Origin: Chryseobacterium scophthalmum
GTDB taxonomy: Bacteria > Bacteroidota > Bacteroidia > Flavobacteriales > Weeksellaceae
Length of the DNA stretch: 64,000 nucleotides
Direction of reading: 5' to 3'
NCBI RefSeq assembly: GCF_900143185.1
Contig: NZ_FSRQ01000001.1
Location: 1,798,001 to 1,862,000, forward strand
Shown here: positions 7,825-16,849 of the stretch, one piece after another
Position numbering within the stretch: position 1 is the stretch's first letter
Layout of the letters: every line of letters begins with the position of its first letter
The notes under the pieces: model-generated
What the model saw: only the letters and a program-made list of their open reading frames with translations
Databases searched by the model: none
What the model was told of the DNA's origin: nothing
Made by a program: the position numbers and the translations under genes

Positions 7825-8535
7825 TTATTTTTCATGCTTTTTAATATATTGATTCAATACAAATTGAACATGCAATATTCCTATAAAAAATGTCCAAACT
7901 GAATTAATTTCTATTCCTTTGAATTTTTCCATAATCTGTTTTCGAAGAGAATAAATACAAATCAGAAAAGATATTACGTAGCCAACTTGCCCAAGCCAAT
8001 ATAAAATCATCAAAATAATCCCATTTGAACTGGAAGAAGAGCTAAGCAGATAATTTAAACTTACATGATTGCATGAAAGAAAAAATATCAATAAAATAAT
8101 CCACACATTAAGCTTCGCATCGAATTTAATATTTTTCTTAATAAACCAATACGGAACAAAAAGTCCAAGACTTAAAGCAGAATATATAATGATAAGAAAA
8201 ATATTTTCTGTTTTTATTTCATTTTTAAGAATCTCGAATTTCAGCAGGTAAACAATTATTCCATATAAAATAAGTTTATAGCCGAAACCTCCCACTAAGC
8301 TTATTAAAGGATACCATTTTAAAATTTCTGTTGAATCGTGGTAATCAGCTTTCAAACGTTGATTAACATAATACTCCACAATATGGCTTATAATTGTGAA
8401 AGCAAGTCCGACCAATAAATAATAATTTACCTTATCTTTTGAAATTTTATCAGAAAAATAAAGATAAAGTATGATGGTGATGAGACTGAGAATAGGAAAA
8501 TAAGATAATAAATCCGGAATAAATTTTTGCAACAT
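7825..8535 (-). CDS. Hypothetical seven-helix membrane protein
   Basis: 236 residues with about seven hydrophobic segments and short loops. A serine-rich patch (LLSSSSSSNGIIL) lies in the fifth or sixth loop. The first helices resemble those of small sensor-like membrane domains, but no histidine kinase or other effector domain follows. I do not recognise a family. It lies 17 bases downstream of the acyl-CoA ligase gene on the same strand and is probably co-transcribed with it. Confidence 0.6.
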   Translation of the reverse strand: MLQKFIPDLLSYFPILSLITIILYLYFSDKISKDKVNYYLLVGLAFTIISHIVEYYVNQRLKADYHDSTEILKWYPLISLVGGFGYKLILYGIIVYLLKFEILKNEIKTENIFLIIIYSALSLGLFVPYWFIKKNIKFDAKLNVWIILLIFFLSCNHVSLNYLLSSSSSSNGIILMILYWLGQVGYVISFLICIYSLRKQIMEKFKGIEINSVWTFFIGILHVQFVLNQYIKKHEK

Positions 8536-8552
8536 ATGTTTTTTTTAATAAG

Positions 8553-10325
8553 TTAATACATTTTTTCAATCAGATCCGCATATTTTTTCAGCACGATATT
8601 TCTTTTAATCTTCAAGGTTGGGGTTATTTCTCCTGTACAAATTTCAAATTCGGCAGGCATTAAAGTAAACTTTTTTACTTTTTCGAAGTCAGAAAGATGC
8701 TGTTGCAATTCATTGATTTTCTCTTTGTAAAAATCGATTATTTCTTTCTTTTTTACAAGTTCTTCCCAATTGGTAAACGGCATATTCTTTTTCTTAAGAT
8801 ATTCACTCAAAAACTCAAAATTTGGAACAATTAAAGCCGAAACGAACTGTTTTCCTTCTGCAATTAAAACAATCTGCTGGATGATATTATTATTGGTCAG
8901 CAAATTTTCGATCATTTGCGGGGCAATATATTTTCCGTTGGATGTTTTCATCAGATCTTTGATTCTGTCGGTAATAAACAGATTACCTTTTTCGTCAAAC
9001 TTTCCGGCATCACCTGTTTTAAACCAACCATCCTGAGTAAAAACTTTTTCGTTTTCTTCAGACTTGTTGTAATAGCCTTTCATAATTCCATTTCCTTTTG
9101 CCTGAATCTCGTCTTGTTCACCAATACGAATTTCTACACCCGGCAAAGGTTTTCCACAGCTTCCATGTTCAAAATTTGTGAATGGAAAAGCTGTTAAAGT
9201 CGCGGTAGTTTCCGTAAGACCATAACCAACGGTAAGGTGAATATTCACCGATTCGAAAAACTGGGTAACTTCCGGTGACAAAGAAGCTCCTCCACAAGGC
9301 ATAAACCAAAGTCTGCCCCCCATTTTTTCTTTAATTTTACTGTAAACTAATAGTTCTGCAAAGGTTTCTTTTATTTTTAATCCGAAAGGAATTTGTTTTT
9401 CTGTTCTTTTTAATTCTCCGGTTTGTTTTCCTACTTCTAAAGCCCAATTGAAGATTTTCTTTTTTAGTGACGAACCTTCTTCTGCTTTTTCTAAAACTCC
9501 GGCATACACTTTCTGGAAAAATCTAGGAACCGCACACATCATCGTTGGCTTTACCTCTTCCAAAGCTTTCGCTATACTTTTCGGATCTTCTAGGAAATAG
9601 ACTCTTGCTCCGCCGTACAGACAAAGTAAACTCCAGCTTCTTTCGAAAACGTGGGTTAAAGGTAAAAATGCTAATGAAAGTTCTTCTTCGAAATTTTTAA
9701 ATTTAAAAAACTCAAAATGCGCATCAAATGCTTTAATGAAATTTCCATGCGTTAACATTACTCCTTTCGGCGCTCCTGTAGTTCCGGAAGTATAAATAAT
9801 CGTTGCTAAATCGTCATCATTTTTAGAAATAACTTCAAGTTCCGGAGAAGATTTAGCAATAAAATCTTCAAGATAAAAACTGCTGAATTCTTTCTTAATC
9901 CAGACTGCTTTTTTAGAAACGATGATCGTTTTAAGAAGATTGTCGGTGTCTTCTTTTTTCAAAATTTCAAGACAGCCGTCATATTGCACCTGATCTCCGA
10001 CCAAAACAATTTTTGCACCCGAATCTTTTAATATAAATTCTGCCTGCTCTGCATTATTGGTAGAATAAATAGGAACTGTAATAGCGCCAATCGACATTGC
10101 AGCCAGATCAAATATCATCCATTCTGCAGAATTCTCGGCATAAATCGCTACTTTATCATTTTCCTCAACACCTGAATCTTTCAGCGCATTGGCTGTTTTA
10201 AAAACAATTTCGCCAAACTTTTTCCAGCTCAATTCTTTCCAACCTTCCTTTTTTTTGAAACCAACTGCCGATTTTAAAGGATGTTTTTCTATATTTTTTT
10301 TAATAATTGCCTCTGCAAGATTCAT
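8553..10325 (-). CDS. Long-chain acyl-CoA synthetase (AMP-forming)
   Basis: 590 residues of the ANL superfamily. The phosphate loop YTSGTTGAPKG lies at about residue 180. GYGLTETTA, GWFKTGDAG and DRIKDLMKTSNGKYIAP are the later adenylation motifs, and the catalytic Lys is in the last 30 residues (TPTLKIKRN). Length and motifs fit long-chain fatty acid CoA ligases (FadD15 group) rather than MenE. Its start overlaps the end of the upstream epimerase gene by 26 bases, which points to one operon. Confidence 0.85.
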   Translation of the reverse strand: MNLAEAIIKKNIEKHPLKSAVGFKKKEGWKELSWKKFGEIVFKTANALKDSGVEENDKVAIYAENSAEWMIFDLAAMSIGAITVPIYSTNNAEQAEFILKDSGAKIVLVGDQVQYDGCLEILKKEDTDNLLKTIIVSKKAVWIKKEFSSFYLEDFIAKSSPELEVISKNDDDLATIIYTSGTTGAPKGVMLTHGNFIKAFDAHFEFFKFKNFEEELSLAFLPLTHVFERSWSLLCLYGGARVYFLEDPKSIAKALEEVKPTMMCAVPRFFQKVYAGVLEKAEEGSSLKKKIFNWALEVGKQTGELKRTEKQIPFGLKIKETFAELLVYSKIKEKMGGRLWFMPCGGASLSPEVTQFFESVNIHLTVGYGLTETTATLTAFPFTNFEHGSCGKPLPGVEIRIGEQDEIQAKGNGIMKGYYNKSEENEKVFTQDGWFKTGDAGKFDEKGNLFITDRIKDLMKTSNGKYIAPQMIENLLTNNNIIQQIVLIAEGKQFVSALIVPNFEFLSEYLKKKNMPFTNWEELVKKKEIIDFYKEKINELQQHLSDFEKVKKFTLMPAEFEICTGEITPTLKIKRNIVLKKYADLIEKMY

Positions 10326-11340
10326 TATTTTTGTTCAGCTTTTTGTCGTTAATATAATTGTTGAGATTAAAATCGATGCTTTCCTGTACCGGAATAAATT
10401 TAAAATTCAATTGATCCTTAATTTTCTGATTAGAAATCACATTGAGAGAAGAAACTGCATCAATATTTGATTTGGTGGCCATTTTCAGTTGAGGAAAAAT
10501 CCATCCGAAAAACCAATTGGCAATTCTTCCGATTTGCAAAGTACTTTTTGAAAGAATTTTCGCTTCTTTTAACCCTAATTTTGTTCTGATCTGATTTCCA
10601 AGGTCAGCGTATTTTTTACTTTCAGAAACGATGATAAAACGTTCTCCGAAAGCATTATTTTCCATTAATTGGATTGAAATTTCAGCGACATCTCTTACGT
10701 CAACATAACTTGTTCCGCCCGAGAAAGTAAAGCTGTTGTTCTCAAATGTAGGGAAAATATCACCGCTGCTTTTTCCCCAGTTTCCGGTTCCGATGATCAT
10801 TCCAGGATTGATGATAATTGTATTTAATCCTTCTGCAGAAGCTCTCCAAATTTCCATTTCAGAAAGATGCTTTGAAATTGCATAAGCCGAATGTTCTTCT
10901 TTAGGATTAAAGTCTGAACTTTCGTCGAGCTCGCCTTTTTCATTCAATAAATCCAGCACAGCAATTGAACTTACGTGAAGAAATTTTTCTACTGTAGAAT
11001 TTTCACAGGCAAAAAGAAGATTTTCTGTAGCCTTAATATTGGTATGATACATCTCTTTCTCATCTTTCGGATGAAAACTTACTTTTGCAGCACAGTGATA
11101 AACTTCGGTAACTTCTTTTAAGGCAGATTCAACATCATTAATATCATCGAAATCAACATCAATCCATTCGATTTTATTGAAAAAATCATCCGGATTTTCA
11201 GTATAAAACTGATAAGAATGTTTTACTTCATTGATGTTGCTTGAAGGTCTTTTTGCAGCACGCACTTTTTTACCTTTTTTCAAAAGTTCTAAAACGATGA
11301 CTCTGCCTAAAATTCCTGTTGCTCCTGTTACAAAAACCAT
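10300..11340 (-). CDS. NAD-dependent epimerase/dehydratase (extended SDR)
   Basis: 346 residues. The Rossmann motif TGATGILGRVI is at residues 5-15. The catalytic Tyr and Lys are in YAISKHLSEMEIWRA, near residue 152, with a preceding HVSSIAVL. The extended SDR pattern resembles dihydroflavonol-4-reductase-like proteins. The overlap with the acyl-CoA ligase gene suggests a joint role in modifying an acyl or carbonyl compound, but the substrate is unknown. Confidence 0.8.
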   Translation of the reverse strand: MVFVTGATGILGRVIVLELLKKGKKVRAAKRPSSNINEVKHSYQFYTENPDDFFNKIEWIDVDFDDINDVESALKEVTEVYHCAAKVSFHPKDEKEMYHTNIKATENLLFACENSTVEKFLHVSSIAVLDLLNEKGELDESSDFNPKEEHSAYAISKHLSEMEIWRASAEGLNTIIINPGMIIGTGNWGKSSGDIFPTFENNSFTFSGGTSYVDVRDVAEISIQLMENNAFGERFIIVSESKKYADLGNQIRTKLGLKEAKILSKSTLQIGRIANWFFGWIFPQLKMATKSNIDAVSSLNVISNQKIKDQLNFKFIPVQESIDFNLNNYINDKKLNKNNESCRGNY

Positions 11341-11742
11341 GAATTTAATTCTAATTGATGACCTTCAAAATTGGGTCGGTTTTATTTTTTATAAAAATTG
11401 ATTTGAGTTGAATTTCAACTGAAAAACAATTTGTGCAAATTTGCAACTTTTTCAGTCAAAACTCATTAGATTTTCATAATTATTCAGATTTTCTGAGGTC
11501 ATAAAAAAAGGAAACCTAAATATTAAGTTTCCTTTCTGATATAAATTTGTTAAATATGAATTCATCATAAAAACAAATCAAGTTTATCAAATATATTCAT
11601 TAAAATAAAAATTAAATAATGAATTACTTTGCATAAAGCAAATATTATTACCAATTTGACAAATCTAATATACGATAAAATAATTCACAATATTTAAAAA
11701 TAAAATAATTGTGAAAATTTTAACAATATTTAAAACAAATGT
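11341..11742. other. 402-bp gene-free stretch upstream of the epimerase
   Basis: Strongly AT-rich. It contains the terminator hairpin at 11508-11535 and a small imperfect palindrome GAGTTGAATTTCAACTG near 11405. No coding frame with a plausible start and no RNA gene was recognised. Confidence 0.5.
11508..11535 (-). terminator. Terminator downstream of the alpha/beta hydrolase
   Basis: Nine-base stem AAAGGAAAC/GTTTCCTTT. On the minus strand it is followed by a run of seven T. Confidence 0.75.
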
Positions 11743-12534
11743 TTAGTTGTTTAAATTCAGAAAATCTTTTACTACAGTTGCAAAATCTACAGGATTATCT
11801 GCCTGAACCCAATGTGCTGCATTTTTAATTTTCACAAACTGAGCTTTTGGAAACTGTTGTTTAATCGAAAACTCATCCTGTGGTAAAATATAATTTGATT
11901 TTTCGCCGGCAATAAATAAAGTTTCTCCCTGAAAAACTCCATATTTAATCGCATTAGAAACAAATTGATTGTATTTTTCTGCAAGCGTTTTCAGATTAAA
12001 TCTCCAGTTAAGTTTTTTACTTTCACCAGATTCTTCCCAATACAGATTTTTAGCTAAAAACTGAATCGTTGATTTCTCAGGAATATATTGAGTTAAAACT
12101 GCTTCAACATCACTTCTGGAAGCAACGGTATTAAAATCCACCATTTCCAAAGCTTTGATAATTCCCTGATGATGCGGCGGATAAGCTTTTGGAGAAATAT
12201 CCACAACGATTAATTTTTCTACTTTTTCAGGATAATTGATTGCGAACTGCATCACTGCTTTTCCACCCAAAGAATGTCCTAAAACGTGAGCTTTTTCAAT
12301 TCCGTAATGATTCATATAATTGGCAATATCATCTGCCAAATCATCATGCGACATCTCTTCAGAATGAAAGCTTCTGCCATGATTTCTTAAATCAATTAAA
12401 TGAATTGGTAAAAAATCACCCAATTCTTTTCCGAAACTTCCCCAATTATCAAGCATTCCGAACAAACCGTGAAATACTAAAAGCGGTGTTGACGACAAGT
12501 TTTCGCCAAATATTTTTGAATGTAAAATTTCCAT
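11743..12534 (-). CDS. Alpha/beta hydrolase, YbfF-like esterase
   Basis: 263 residues with the alpha/beta hydrolase fold. The oxyanion segment FHGLFGMLDNWGSFG is near residue 22, the nucleophile elbow GHSLGGKA near residue 87, and VDISPKAYPP follows. The catalytic His is in KNAAHWVQADNP near residue 240. The HGLFGxxxNW pattern is typical of YbfF-type esterases. It may hydrolyse small acyl esters; the true substrate is unknown. No signal peptide is present. Confidence 0.82.
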   Translation of the reverse strand: MEILHSKIFGENLSSTPLLVFHGLFGMLDNWGSFGKELGDFLPIHLIDLRNHGRSFHSEEMSHDDLADDIANYMNHYGIEKAHVLGHSLGGKAVMQFAINYPEKVEKLIVVDISPKAYPPHHQGIIKALEMVDFNTVASRSDVEAVLTQYIPEKSTIQFLAKNLYWEESGESKKLNWRFNLKTLAEKYNQFVSNAIKYGVFQGETLFIAGEKSNYILPQDEFSIKQQFPKAQFVKIKNAAHWVQADNPVDFATVVKDFLNLNN

Positions 12535-12550
12535 ATTTTTTTAGATTTTA

Positions 12551-12616
12551 GAGGTTAGAAATTAGAAGTTAGTAAAACAGTGCGCAAAACTAATTTCTAA
12601 TATCTAACTTCTAGTT
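12551..12616. repeat. Imperfect inverted repeat of TTAGAAGTTAG words
   Basis: GGTTAGAAATTAGAAGTTAG on the left is mirrored by CTAACTTCTAGTTTCTA on the right, around a centre near 12582. It lies between ybfF-like and pdxJ genes and may form a hairpin in RNA. Its words are related to the GAGTTAG array at 28798. Confidence 0.5.
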
Positions 12617-12617
12617 T

Positions 12618-13343
12618 CTATTTATCCCATTTTGCCAATCTCTTTAAATATGCCTGAACCGTGTTTTCCATTCCCATGTACAAAGCTTCAGAAACCAAAG
12701 CATGACCAATAGAAACTTCTAAAAGATTCGGAATATTATCTGCAAAATATTTTAAATTTTCTAAACTTAAATCGTGACCTGCATTAATTCCTAATCCAAA
12801 TTCAGCAGCTTTTACAGCCGTTTCATAGTAAGGTTTAATCGCTTCTTCTTTATTTACCGTATAATTTTTTGCATACGCTTCTGTATACAATTCGATTCTA
12901 TCAGCTCCGGTTTTTGCAGCATACTCTACCAATTCAGGATTCGGATCAAGAAAAATAGAAGTACGGATTCCTGCATTTTTAAATTCAGCGATAATTTCCT
13001 TTAAAAAATCAAGATGTTTTTTTGTGTCCCAACCTGCATTTGAAGTAATGGCGTCATCTGCATCAGGAACTAAAGTTACCTGTTCCGGTTTTACCTTCAA
13101 CACCATGTCGATAAACTCTCTGTGAGGATTTCCTTCAATATTATATTCGGTGGTAACCAAAGGCTTCAGATCATATACATCTTTTCTGGTAATGTGCCTT
13201 TCATCAGGTCTTGGATGAATGGTGATTCCATGTGCACCGAATTCCTGAATTTTTATTGCAGCTTCTGTCACACTTGGCGTTTCACCACCTCTTGCGTTTC
13301 TCAGCGTTGCAATTTTATTAATGTTTACACTTAGTTTTGTCAT
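12618..13343 (-). CDS. pdxJ: Pyridoxine 5'-phosphate synthase
   Basis: PdxJ condenses 1-deoxyxylulose 5-phosphate with aminoacetone 3-phosphate to give pyridoxine 5'-phosphate. At 241 residues it has the family length. Diagnostic segments are LSVNINKIATLRNARGG at the N-terminus, GITIHPRPDERHI near residue 35, the catalytic Glu in EGNPHREF near residue 70, and NAGHDLSLENL near residue 190. It stands alone on the minus strand. A TATTTTTG box lies at 13430-13437 with a leader of about 85 bases. Confidence 0.95.
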   Translation of the reverse strand: MTKLSVNINKIATLRNARGGETPSVTEAAIKIQEFGAHGITIHPRPDERHITRKDVYDLKPLVTTEYNIEGNPHREFIDMVLKVKPEQVTLVPDADDAITSNAGWDTKKHLDFLKEIIAEFKNAGIRTSIFLDPNPELVEYAAKTGADRIELYTEAYAKNYTVNKEEAIKPYYETAVKAAEFGLGINAGHDLSLENLKYFADNIPNLLEVSIGHALVSEALYMGMENTVQAYLKRLAKWDK

Positions 13344-13434
13344 TGTATTATTAAAGTTTAAGGCTGAAAATTAGAATTTTAAATCATTTAAATTAAGTTT
13401 AAAATCTTACGCCTTCATTAATTAAAGTACAAAA

Positions 13435-13462
13435 ATAAAAAAACCACTCGAAAGTGGCTTTA
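13435..13462 (-). terminator. Terminator of the mechanosensitive channel gene
   Basis: The minus strand reads GCCACTTTCGAGTGG followed by a run of T. The stem is CCACT/AGTGG with the loop TTCG. Confidence 0.7.
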
Positions 13463-13587
13463 TAAAAGTTTTTTAACTTCCAGTGAGTGCAAGTCTGACT
13501 ACCGTAAGAATGACGTTCACAGTACCTATTAACGATAAATTACAGAGTGAATTTATTTTTTTTAAATAATTGAAAAATTTAAAACTC

Positions 13588-13635
13588 AACCTTGTCAAGG
13601 TTATTATTAAGGTGCAAATTAACCTTGACAAGGTT
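13588..13635. repeat. Pair of AACCTTGTCAAGGTT palindromes in opposite orientation
   Basis: AACCTTGTCAAGGTT at 13588-13602 and its reverse complement at 13621-13635. Each is nearly self-complementary, and the two can pair into a longer hairpin. A related hairpin occurs at 55820-55851. Confidence 0.75.
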
Positions 13636-13656
13636 TAATCCCAACATTTAAAAAAA

Positions 13657-14922
13657 TTATTTTGGCAATCCTATCTGCATAATCTGCAGATCAAATTCTT
13701 TTGAGGCAACCAATAAGTGGTCAAAAATATCTGCCTGAATCTGCTCAAAACGCTGCCAATTCGAATCATTTGTAAAACAATACACCTCCATCGGAAGACC
13801 TTGTGTTGTAATTTCTAACTGACGAACCATAATTGCGCTTTCTTTATCGATTTCAGGATCATTTTCTAAATATTTTTGTGCATAATACCTGAAAACACCA
13901 ATATTGGTAAGCTGTCTTCCGTTAATCACTTTATCTTTATGGTTAATCGATTCTTTTTCCTGATTGATTTCCGAAGTTTTATCGTTCAGATAATCTGAAA
14001 TAAGATTGATTTCTTTTAAACGTTCAATTTCTTCGTTATTTAAAAATTTGAAAGAATTAATATTAAAGAAAATAGATTTTTTAATTCTTCGGGTATTCGA
14101 TTCAGACATTACCTGAAGATTTTTTATTTCGGTAGTCAATAAATCGTACGTTGGAATTGAGGAAATTGTTTTATCAAAATTGGCGATTTTCGTAGTCAAC
14201 AAACTGATATCCAGAATATTTCCTTCGATATTATATTTAGGAATACCGATCCAGTCCCCTACTTTTAAACTTTTAGAAGTAGCTACATGAATCCCAGTTA
14301 CAAAACCCAAAATGGTATCTCTGAAAACCAATACCAAAACCGCAGTAATTGCTCCTAAACTTCCTACAATTGTAGTTCCTTTAATCCCAAAAACCACACA
14401 AATGCTTACTACAGTAAAAATAAAAATCCCCAGAATCTTTACCGTTTCTGAAATAGCATTGATTGCCATTACTTTATAATAATCCTGTTTAATTGTGAAA
14501 TAATATCTAAAACCCGTTAAAGAGCGATAAAGCATTCCGGCAAGAATAAGAACCATACCCAAATTAACCGCACGATGAATAAAAATAGTGGTTTTGGTAA
14601 GTGCACCTACAAAAATAGACTCATGCATTGAAGCGATAAAACTCAATGCTATAAAATGTGCTACGGAATTAGTAATCCTTGACTGATAAACAGATTTTAA
14701 AACAGGAAATTTATTTTCGTTGTGAAAAAACCGAAAAGTGTAATTGATGATGAGTTTGAAAATAAAGTCAAATAATAAAAAAATAGCAATCAGTAATCCA
14801 ATCTTAACAATAATATGAAAAATCCAATCCGTCCCGGATGGAGAGATTTTGCTTACATAAATATAAAGCTGTTCACTGATTTCCTGAAAAAAACTCTTGG
14901 TATCTTTTATTTCGTCTTTCAT
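13657..14922 (-). CDS. Mechanosensitive ion channel (MscS/YbdG type)
   Basis: 421 residues. Five hydrophobic segments occupy the first 200 residues. The MscS pore helix and neck are recognisable in GSLGAITAVLVLVFRDTILGF. A beta domain (VGDWIGIPKYNIEGNILDISLLTTKIANFD) follows, then a mixed C-terminal domain. The extra N-terminal helices and long C-terminus resemble YbdG-type channels, which open on osmotic downshock. A TAAATTTG box (14928-14935) lies 5 bases before the ATG, so its mRNA may be nearly leaderless. Confidence 0.85.
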   Translation of the reverse strand: MKDEIKDTKSFFQEISEQLYIYVSKISPSGTDWIFHIIVKIGLLIAIFLLFDFIFKLIINYTFRFFHNENKFPVLKSVYQSRITNSVAHFIALSFIASMHESIFVGALTKTTIFIHRAVNLGMVLILAGMLYRSLTGFRYYFTIKQDYYKVMAINAISETVKILGIFIFTVVSICVVFGIKGTTIVGSLGAITAVLVLVFRDTILGFVTGIHVATSKSLKVGDWIGIPKYNIEGNILDISLLTTKIANFDKTISSIPTYDLLTTEIKNLQVMSESNTRRIKKSIFFNINSFKFLNNEEIERLKEINLISDYLNDKTSEINQEKESINHKDKVINGRQLTNIGVFRYYAQKYLENDPEIDKESAIMVRQLEITTQGLPMEVYCFTNDSNWQRFEQIQADIFDHLLVASKEFDLQIMQIGLPK

Positions 14923-14927
14923 TACAA

Positions 14928-14935
14928 CAAATTTA
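14928..14935 (-). promoter_or_regulatory. -7 box (TAAATTTG) of the mechanosensitive channel gene
   Basis: Exact TAnnTTTG match on the minus strand, with only 5 bases before the ATG at 14922. Confidence 0.5.
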
Positions 14936-15044
14936 GGTAATTTAGGAATGATTTTGGTTTATAAATCTGAATATTATCAGCAATTATCATCCCAAATAAA
15001 TAGAACCAATAACTTTTTGCTAACTTAGTTTTAATTAAAAACAT

Positions 15045-15536
15045 ATGGATCACTCATTAATTTCTCTGTTAAGTATTATTTTACTTATTCTGGGAATCTT
15101 AGGAACTTTTTTGCCTGTTTTACCGGGGCTTGTTTTAAGCCTTGCCGGATTATTAATTTATAAATACGGAACAGATTCTGATCTTTCAGTTCTTTATATT
15201 TGGGCTTTCGTTATTCTTACACTTACGTCTGCTGTTTTAAACTATGTAATTCCCGCAAAAACCAACAGGAAATACGGTGGAACACGATGGGGAAGCATCG
15301 GTTCGATCATCGGTACAATTGTAGGAATCTTCATTCCAATCCCTCTCGGGTTTTTGGTAGGAATGTTTGCCGGAGTTTTTATTGGTGAACTTTTGCACGA
15401 CAGTAAAGACATGAACAAAGCATTAAAATCTACAAAAGGAGCTTTTATCGGTTTTATTTACGGAACAGGATTTAGTTTAGTTGTAGGAATTGCAATGCTT
15501 TTAGTTGTAATTTTAGACATCGTTAACGTCATATAA
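15045..15536 (+). CDS. DUF456 family membrane protein
   Basis: 163 residues with about five hydrophobic segments. The DUF456 pattern is clear: an N-terminal ILGTFLPVLPGLVLSLAGL, a conserved YGGTRWGSIGS, and the glycine-rich IGTIVGIFIPIPLGFLVG. The function of the family is unknown. It lies 9 bases upstream of the lipoprotein gene and is probably co-transcribed with it. Confidence 0.8.
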   Translation: MDHSLISLLSIILLILGILGTFLPVLPGLVLSLAGLLIYKYGTDSDLSVLYIWAFVILTLTSAVLNYVIPAKTNRKYGGTRWGSIGSIIGTIVGIFIPIPLGFLVGMFAGVFIGELLHDSKDMNKALKSTKGAFIGFIYGTGFSLVVGIAMLLVVILDIVNVI

Positions 15537-15545
15537 TTTATAAAA

Positions 15546-16028
15546 ATGTATAAAAATATAATCGTAGGTTTAAGTTTTATCAGCTTAGTAAACTGCAATG
15601 CGCAGAAAGAAACCACAAAACAAACTACAACCAAGCAAGAAACTACCATTGTGAATGAAACACCTCTTAAAAAAGAAGGTAATATTATTTATTTCCGTGA
15701 AGGAGAAAATAAATTCTTGCAAGAATTTCAGATGAATGTCACCTTCAAAAATATTGCAGAAGACAGCCGTTGCCCTGAAGGAACACAATGTGTTTGGGCG
15801 GGAGTTGCCGTTGCCAATGTTGAATTCATGAGCACAACAAGTAGACCCATGATTTTACAATTATCAACCGCAGAAGTTAAGGGTAAAGATTACCACAAAA
15901 CGCAGGCATTTAATGGATATTCTATTTCTTTAAAGGAAATCACTCCATATCCAACATCACAGAAGGGTACAAAATCTCTTTCTGGAATGTATAAAATTGG
16001 AATTGAAATTAGTAAAGAAAATAATTAA
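15546..16028 (+). CDS. Hypothetical lipoprotein
   Basis: 160 residues. The signal sequence MYKNIIVGLSFISLVNCNAQ has a lipobox-like LVNC, so Cys17 is the probable lipid site. A Thr/Lys/Gln-rich linker follows. The folded part contains the paired cysteines in RCPEGTQCVWAGVAVANV, a motif I associate with a small family of uncharacterised Bacteroidota lipoproteins. The function is unknown. Confidence 0.7.
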   Translation: MYKNIIVGLSFISLVNCNAQKETTKQTTTKQETTIVNETPLKKEGNIIYFREGENKFLQEFQMNVTFKNIAEDSRCPEGTQCVWAGVAVANVEFMSTTSRPMILQLSTAEVKGKDYHKTQAFNGYSISLKEITPYPTSQKGTKSLSGMYKIGIEISKENN

Positions 16029-16035
16029 ACCACTT

Positions 16036-16677
16036 CTACCAAGAGATTGTTTTCTTACCTTTTGAAGCAAGATATTCGTTAATTTTCGAAAAAGGTTTGC
16101 TTCCATAAAAGCCTCTGTATACAGAAAAAGGTGATGGATGCGCCGATTTTATAATAAAATGTTTAGCCGGATTGATCAGTTCGGCTTTTTTCTGTGCAAA
16201 AGCTCCCCACAAAACAAAAACTACATTTTCTTTTTTATCTGAAATTTCTTTGATAATAAAATCAGTAAATTTTTCCCAGCCTAAATCTTTATGAGAATTT
16301 GGAGAATGCGCACGAACGGTTAACGTTGCATTTAATAATAAAACACCCTGTTTCGCCCAATCGTCCAATTCTTTTGAAGTACGCACTACTCCTACATCGT
16401 CTTTTAATTCTGTAAAAATATTTTTAAGCGAAGGTGGCGCTGTAACCTGTTCTGAAACTGAAAAACACAAACCATTTGCCTGAAAATCGTTATGATAAGG
16501 ATCCTGACCAATAATTACAACTTCCACATCTTCAAAAGCAGTTAATTCCAACGCTCTGAAAATCTGATTTTTCGGTGGAAATACTTTTGTTGTTGCGTAC
16601 TCTTGTTTAACTTTTTCCCAAAGTTGAGTAAAATATTCTGTGCTTTTTATTGGGGCTAAAATTTCTGTCCAGGTCAT
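16036..16677 (-). CDS. ung: Uracil-DNA glycosylase, family 1
   Basis: Ung removes uracil from DNA at the start of base-excision repair. The water-activating loop GQDPYHNDFQANGLCFSV is near residue 63. LLLNATLTVRAHSPNSHKDLGW is split over the centre, and the DNA-intercalation loop HPSPFSVYRGFYGSKPFS is near residue 188. A longer frame starts at 16722, but its first 15 residues are repetitive (FQINSFSNFQ) and not family-like. MTWTEILAPIK at 16677 is the better start and gives 213 residues. Confidence 0.93.
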   Translation of the reverse strand: MTWTEILAPIKSTEYFTQLWEKVKQEYATTKVFPPKNQIFRALELTAFEDVEVVIIGQDPYHNDFQANGLCFSVSEQVTAPPSLKNIFTELKDDVGVVRTSKELDDWAKQGVLLLNATLTVRAHSPNSHKDLGWEKFTDFIIKEISDKKENVVFVLWGAFAQKKAELINPAKHFIIKSAHPSPFSVYRGFYGSKPFSKINEYLASKGKKTISW

Positions 16678-16735
16678 GATTTCAATTTGAAAATTTGAGA
16701 ATGAGTTAATTTGAAAATTCAATTTTTACATTAGA

Positions 16736-16847
16736 TTGTCATTGACTTCATCGAATCTTCAATTTCTGAATGAAGCAAAGCGTAATGTAGAATTTATTAG
16801 CAAAATTAATGATTAGAATTGAGATTCTTCCTTCGTCGGAATGACAA
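16736..16847. repeat. Inverted-repeat element, TTGTCATT/GAATCT family
   Basis: The left end is TTGTCATT...CGAATCT and the right end AGATTCTTCCTTCGTCGGAA followed by TGACAA, with about 112 bp in total. It has no coding capacity. The ends match those of the GIY-YIG element at 5962-6386. It abuts the stop codon of the GNAT gene. Confidence 0.6.
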
Positions 16848-16849
16848 AA

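Larger units (their letters stand above)
13344..13656. other. Gap between pdxJ and the mechanosensitive channel
   Basis: 313 bp holding the pdxJ promoter box, a terminator for the channel gene (13435-13462) and a pair of CCTTGTCAAGG palindromes (13588-13635). No gene was recognised. Confidence 0.6.

Noticed and set aside
8553..10325. MenE (o-succinylbenzoate-CoA ligase) for the AMP-forming ligase
   Set aside because: The length of 590 residues and long-chain-type motifs fit FadD-like enzymes; MenE proteins are much shorter.
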